A stretch of DNA of 8,927 nt from Gallionella sp. (lineage in GTDB: Bacteria; Pseudomonadota; Gammaproteobacteria; Burkholderiales; Gallionellaceae). Below are positions 6,387-8,927 of this stretch, one piece after another. Both the position numbers and the translations under genes were made by a program. Position 1 is the stretch's first letter. Each line of letters begins with the position of its first letter. The stretch lies in assembly GCA_017880945.1 (NCBI GenBank), contig JADGRM010000084.1, positions 1-8,927 of the forward strand, given 5' to 3'. A model generated the notes under the pieces. The model was not told the DNA's origin. It ran no database searches and saw nothing but the letters and a program-made list of their open reading frames with translations.

Positions 6387-7142
6387 TCAGGAAATCAAAC
6401 CGCCGCAGGCACTGCACGCCGGATCTTTGCTCAACGTGCTGCGCGTGATGTTCATGTCCAGCGCGTTCAGCGTCAGCAGCTTGCCGCTCAGGCCGCGCTC
6501 GATGCCGATCAGCAACTTGAGCGCTTCCGCCGCCTGCAATGTGCCGATGATACCCACCAAAGGTGCGAACACGCCAGTGGTCGCGCAGCGCAGCTCGGCA
6601 GCCAGACTGTCCTCGGTGAACAGGCAGTTGTAGCAAGGCGCCTCAGCCTGGCGAAAATCGAATACCGCAACCTGCCCGTCGAACTGGATCGCCGCACCCG
6701 ACACCAGCGGTTTGCGCTGGCTCAGACAGGCACGATTGACCTCATAACGCGTGGCGAAATTGTCGCTGCAATCCAGCACCACATCCGCCTTGGCGACCAG
6801 ATCAAGCAATTGCGCAGCATCGGCACGCACGTCCAGCGCGATGCACTCGACTTCGGGATTGATGTCGTGCAGCGCGGCTCGTGCCGAGACAACCTTGGGC
6901 TGATTCACCGTGGAAGTGCGGTGGATGATCTGCCGTTGCAGGTTGCTGAGATCCACCGTGTCATGGTCGCATAGGGTCAGTTGCCCGACCCCGCTGGCGG
7001 CCAGATACAGCGCGGCGGGCGAGCCCAGCCCGCCCAGCCCGATGATCAGTACTTTGGCTTGCAGCAAGCGTTGCTGGCCCTCGATGCCGATCTCGTTGAG
7101 CAGGATGTGGCGGCTATAGCGCAGCAGTTGTTGGTCGTTCAT
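6387..7142 (-). CDS. moeB: Molybdopterin-synthase adenylyltransferase (MoeB/ThiF/HesA family)
   Basis: E1-like enzyme that uses ATP to adenylate the C-terminal glycine of MoaD so that sulfur can be added. It is 251 residues, standard for MoeB. Motifs are RYSRH (8-12), the nucleotide loop GLGGLGSP (35-42), DHDTVDLSNLQRQ (59-71), QPK (81-83), LDCSDN (123-128, with catalytic Asp127), and the zinc cysteines C170, C173, C243 and C246. A cysteine at 186 (RCATTGVF) sits where ThiF-type relatives keep a functional Cys. The protein might therefore also serve ThiS in thiamine synthesis, as is known for shared MoeB/ThiF proteins. It heads the Moco operon; AAGG about nine bases before the ATG at 7142 is a fair ribosome site. 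Placement directly before moaC-moaD supports MoeB as the main role. Confidence 0.92.
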   Translation of the reverse strand: MNDQQLLRYSRHILLNEIGIEGQQRLLQAKVLIIGLGGLGSPAALYLAASGVGQLTLCDHDTVDLSNLQRQIIHRTSTVNQPKVVSARAALHDINPEVECIALDVRADAAQLLDLVAKADVVLDCSDNFATRYEVNRACLSQRKPLVSGAAIQFDGQVAVFDFRQAEAPCYNCLFTEDSLAAELRCATTGVFAPLVGIIGTLQAAEALKLLIGIERGLSGKLLTLNALDMNITRSTLSKDPACSACGGLIS

Positions 7143-7189
7143 GCGGGGGAACCTTCATGCGTGGAACCGGCGGTTTCAAGAGAGCGCTG

Positions 7190-7218
7190 ATTATTCAGCA
7201 TCGCAAAAGCGAAAACAA
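7190..7218 (-). promoter_or_regulatory. Candidate promoter of the moeB-moaCDE-mobBA operon
   Basis: On the minus strand, AATAAT (7195-7190, five of six to the -10 consensus) lies 17 bases downstream of TTGTTT (7218-7213, three of six to the -35). It is downstream of the porin terminator and about 50 bases before moeB, the expected place for a promoter independent of the porin. No start-site evidence is available. Confidence 0.35.
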
Positions 7219-7263
7219 TGCTTTTGTGGCGCCGCTAAAAAATCAGGCCTTAAAATTCGGGCG

Positions 7264-7292
7264 AAAAAAACGGGCCTCCGAAGAGGCCCGTT
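7264..7292 (-). terminator. Intrinsic terminator with UUCG tetraloop, downstream of the porin
   Basis: On the minus strand a 10-base-pair stem (AACGGGCCTC with its complement, 7292-7283 and 7278-7269) encloses the stable loop TTCG and is followed by seven T (7270-7264). This is a textbook rho-independent terminator. It ends porin transcription about 105 bases after the stop codon and insulates the Moco operon. Confidence 0.9.
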
Positions 7293-7329
7293 AGATTGTT
7301 GCTTACGCTGCCACGACCTGATGGTCGCG
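7264..7329 (-). ncRNA. Possible small RNA from the porin 3' region
   Basis: Between the porin stop and the terminator the minus strand contains a perfect TATAAT (7341-7336) with a weak AAGACC 17 bases upstream (7364-7359). A transcript from about 7329 would be roughly 66 nucleotides. It would contain a small CGACC/GGTCG hairpin near its 5' end, a single-stranded A-rich stretch and the UUCG terminator, an outline like many small RNAs. It could equally be just the porin 3' UTR. Nothing here proves it is transcribed on its own. Confidence 0.22.
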
Positions 7330-7395
7330 GTACGTATTATAACCAGCGACTTGGCTGCGGTCTTTTGCAGCCTGGTCGATTGGCGAGTAGTTCTA

Positions 7396-8559
7396 TCAGA
7401 ACGTGTGACGCACACCCGCGCCAAAGCCGCTAACCTTCGAACCCACATTTGCAGGGATCGTAGCTACGTCCGAGAAATTGTAAGAGGCAGCTGCCTTGTT
7501 GTTGATGTTGGTGTACATCGCATACGCCTCGGTACGCTTGGACATCATGTAGCCATAACGCAAGGACAGTTGGGTGGCACCCGTATCTGCAACACCACCA
7601 TAGTTACCCGCCTTGGTAAAGGTCGCGCCGATCGTGCCTGCTGCAGGAATATTGAATTTACCTTCCACAGAAAACGCATTGCGAGACAAGTCGCCGGTTG
7701 TAGTGCCGATGGCCAGTTTTTCATAAGTCAGGCCAACCTGGAAAGCATCCGTGGTGAATGCGCCAACCAGACGTGTTCCCTTGTCTGTCAGAGCAGATGC
7801 AGTACCAAGAGGTGCGGCTTTGTGTTGTTCATAGGCCAACGCGACATAGATGGGACCCGCGTCATAGGCACCGGAAATAGATGCCAAGCGAGGTGTACCG
7901 TTATTGTTTGCAGTGTCAGCAGCAGCTGAACCACTAGCAGCAGCACTAGCAGGACTAGGACCACTAACAACAACAGGACCACTAAGAATACCAGCAGCCT
8001 TTGTGCTGTAAGCACCCATGACCTTGAAGCCGGCCATGTCCGGTGTCCAGTACTGTACCGAGCTGCCCTGGCGCACGTTGAACAGGTTCTGGCCGCCGGT
8101 GCGGCCGGAGACGCTGCCCAGAATCGCGGTTGCAGTTGCGATCGTGGTGTTGTCGAACAGCTCAACCTTGTTGTGCGAGACCTTGAACGGGGTATCCCAT
8201 TGACCGACGAACGCGGTACCGAAAGCGCCCTTCAGGCCGAGGTTGGTGTTGCGGATGCCGTCAAATACGCCGCCGCCGCCGCCAGTTTCAGTGCCGGCCA
8301 AGTTCACGCGAGATTCAATCTGGTAAATGGCGGACAAGCCATTGCCCAAGTCATCGCTGCCATTCAAACCGAAGCGGGATGCGTTGGAAGTGATACGGCC
8401 ACGGCTGGTAGCAACAGTTGCTGGAGCACCGCCGGCTTTAACCAATTCAACATCCCCATTCAGTACACCGTAAAAATTGGCGTTTGCTGTGTCGGCGAAC
8501 GCCAACGCAGGTGCAGTCAGGGCAGAGGCGATTGCCAGAGCGATAATTTTCTTTTGCAT
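7396..8559 (-). CDS. Outer-membrane general porin (Gram-negative Porin_4/OmpC-like family)
   Basis: Trimeric beta-barrel porin letting small solutes through the outer membrane; 387 residues, normal size. Residues 1-22 are a clear Sec signal peptide (MQKK, hydrophobic core, then A-F-A before D23). The mature part starts with the betaproteobacterial porin pattern NFYGVLNGDVELV, has SRFGLNGSDDLGNGLSAIYQIE near 61-82, and repeats alternating strand patterns to the C-terminal GAGVRHTF, whose final Phe is the outer-membrane assembly signal. AGGAG lies six bases before the ATG. Two low-complexity stretches probably lie in surface loops: five Gly at 93-97, and an Ala/Ser/Gly/Pro/Val insert at 188-214 encoded almost entirely by T-ending codons. 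The gene has its own promoter and a strong terminator. Substrate preference cannot be told from the sequence. Confidence 0.93.
   Translation of the reverse strand: MQKKIIALAIASALTAPALAFADTANANFYGVLNGDVELVKAGGAPATVATSRGRITSNASRFGLNGSDDLGNGLSAIYQIESRVNLAGTETGGGGGVFDGIRNTNLGLKGAFGTAFVGQWDTPFKVSHNKVELFDNTTIATATAILGSVSGRTGGQNLFNVRQGSSVQYWTPDMAGFKVMGAYSTKAAGILSGPVVVSGPSPASAAASGSAAADTANNNGTPRLASISGAYDAGPIYVALAYEQHKAAPLGTASALTDKGTRLVGAFTTDAFQVGLTYEKLAIGTTTGDLSRNAFSVEGKFNIPAAGTIGATFTKAGNYGGVADTGATQLSLRYGYMMSKRTEAYAMYTNINNKAAASYNFSDVATIPANVGSKVSGFGAGVRHTF
7918..7998 (-). repeat. Low-complexity codon island in the porin (T-ending codons, residues 188-214)
   Basis: Twenty-six of 27 consecutive codons end in T (the exception is one TCA). 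They encode only Ala, Gly, Ser, Pro, Val, Ile and Leu. AGTGGTCCT occurs twice, and GCT runs of three occur twice along with a GCT pair. The surrounding gene mixes C-, G-, A- and T-ending codons. The tract looks expanded from a short repeat rather than inherited as ordinary barrel sequence, and probably forms an exposed loop. Confidence 0.8.
8269..8283 (-). repeat. In-frame GGC triplet run in the porin (five Gly, residues 93-97)
   Basis: Five identical GGC codons in a row encode a glycine run between a likely barrel strand and the next strand (VFDGIRNTNLGLKG). Changes in copy number would keep the frame and alter loop length. Confidence 0.7.
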
Positions 8560-8651
8560 GTAAAACTCCTTTTATAGTTTTTCAGGTTGTTTCGTCAGCC
8601 TAAGCTGGTGACCCTTTGAAAATCCCCAAGACTCAGAGAATTCAAGGACGC

Positions 8652-8684
8652 ATTATCCATAACCAATCAGGGAGGGCAAGTCAA
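8652..8684 (-). promoter_or_regulatory. Candidate promoter of the porin gene
   Basis: On the minus strand GATAAT (8657-8652, five of six) lies 16 bases after TTGCCC (8679-8674); TTGACT (8684-8679) overlaps just upstream as an alternative -35. Transcription from about 8645 would leave an 86-base leader ending in AAGGAG before the ATG. No operator is obvious. Start site not proven. Confidence 0.45.
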
Positions 8685-8767
8685 ACCCCAGAATCTGTTG
8701 CTTTTTTGCAACAGCCAAAAACGGCGTAAATAACCGGACTGACATGAAAATATGTTAGGCCAGAAAA

Positions 8768-8835
8768 AGGACTGAGGATAAAAACAGGACTGAGGACTGA
8801 GGCGAAAGGACTGAGCTTGAACCTTGAACCTTGAA
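8768..8835. repeat. Heptanucleotide repeat cluster upstream of the porin
   Basis: From 8787 to 8835 the sequence divides into seven consecutive heptamers without a break: two GGACTGA, one GGCGAAA, another GGACTGA, then GCTTGAA and two CCTTGAA. One more GGACTGA lies at 8769-8775, out of register by an 11-base spacer. The rest of 8690-8854 holds no gene that I can support. The array ends about 20 bases before a REPIN. Confidence 0.75.
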
Positions 8836-8854
8836 CCCAAATAATCCATTAGCC

Positions 8855-8917
8855 TGTAGGAGCTCGATTTATCGAGCGATTGATGGCGATGATCGCGCAA
8901 TAAATTGCGCTCCTACA
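8855..8917. repeat. Second REPIN with a base-pair-swapped left hairpin
   Basis: The left arm is 8855-8880, the spacer 8881-8891 and the right arm 8892-8917. The right arm is identical to the right arm of the REPIN at 5801-5864. The left arm keeps the TGTAGGAG head and TTTA loop, but its stem is GCTCGA/TCGAGC instead of GCGCAA/TTGCGC. Four substitutions therefore make two compensated base pairs. It lies upstream of the porin promoter, probably between transcription units. Confidence 0.86.
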
Positions 8918-8927
8918 ATGGCTCTTG

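Noticed and set aside
7141..7929. A 262-residue plus-strand open frame across the moeB-porin gap and into the porin
   Set aside because: It crosses a clear minus-strand terminator and runs antisense to the porin, with no family features.
7788..8165. Minus-strand frame with a very hydrophobic Val/Leu stretch resembling a membrane segment
   Set aside because: It is the shifted frame of the porin's T-ending codon island; the hydrophobicity follows from reading repetitive GCT/AGT/GGT codons out of frame.
8768..8917. Repeats at the right end as a CRISPR array
   Set aside because: The units are heptamers and one paired palindrome, not 24-40-base repeats with equal unique spacers, and no cas gene is present.

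Overview
The window reads as chromosomal DNA of a betaproteobacterium. The NAD-dependent formate dehydrogenase (FdsGBA type), the molybdenum cofactor (Moco) genes, the Porin_4-type general porin and the GTAG-headed REP palindromes together suggest the Nitrosomonadales/Gallionellaceae neighbourhood. That placement is inferred from protein style and repeat type; no database search was run.

Layout, left to right. (1) Positions 1-2683, minus strand: fdsG-fdsB-fdsA, with fdsA cut off by the left edge. It encodes a soluble molybdenum/iron-sulfur/FMN formate dehydrogenase. fdsG and fdsB overlap by ATGA, and fdsA follows fdsB after 23 bases. (2) Positions 2684-2851: a divergent control region with a 32-base interrupted palindrome and AT-rich -10 sequences on both strands. 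(3) Positions 2852-3901, plus strand: a regulator joining a LysR/ModE-like helix-turn-helix to a periplasmic-binding-protein-like sensor domain, in the place where an fds regulator is expected. (4) Positions 3933-7142, minus strand: a Moco operon in transcription order moeB, moaC, moaD, moaE, mobB, mobA. It ends tail-to-tail with the regulator, 31 bases apart. A perfect 26-base inverted-repeat pair (a REPIN, two REP palindromes facing each other) lies between moaC and moaD. (5) Positions 7143-7395: a candidate moeB promoter, a very good intrinsic terminator for the gene upstream, and a possible short RNA. (6) Positions 7396-8559, minus strand: an outer-membrane porin with a striking low-complexity insert written almost only in T-ending codons. 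(7) Positions 8560-8927: the porin promoter, a cluster of heptanucleotide repeats and a second REPIN.

How it fits together. MoaC acts early in molybdopterin synthesis. MoeB charges MoaD, and MoaD with MoaE puts sulfur on the pterin. MobA with MobB attaches the nucleotide to give the bis-MGD-type cofactor that formate dehydrogenases of this class carry. The formate dehydrogenase and part of its cofactor pathway are therefore neighbours, with a probable ligand-sensing regulator between them. moaA, moaB/mog, moeA, the molybdate transporter and the usual fdsC/fdsD accessory genes are not in the window; the last two would lie beyond the left edge if present.

I do not see a clearly novel system. 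The most interesting points are two REPINs whose hairpins differ by compensatory changes, an in-register heptamer array beside one of them, the T-ending codon island in the porin, and the palindrome between the fds operon and its likely regulator.
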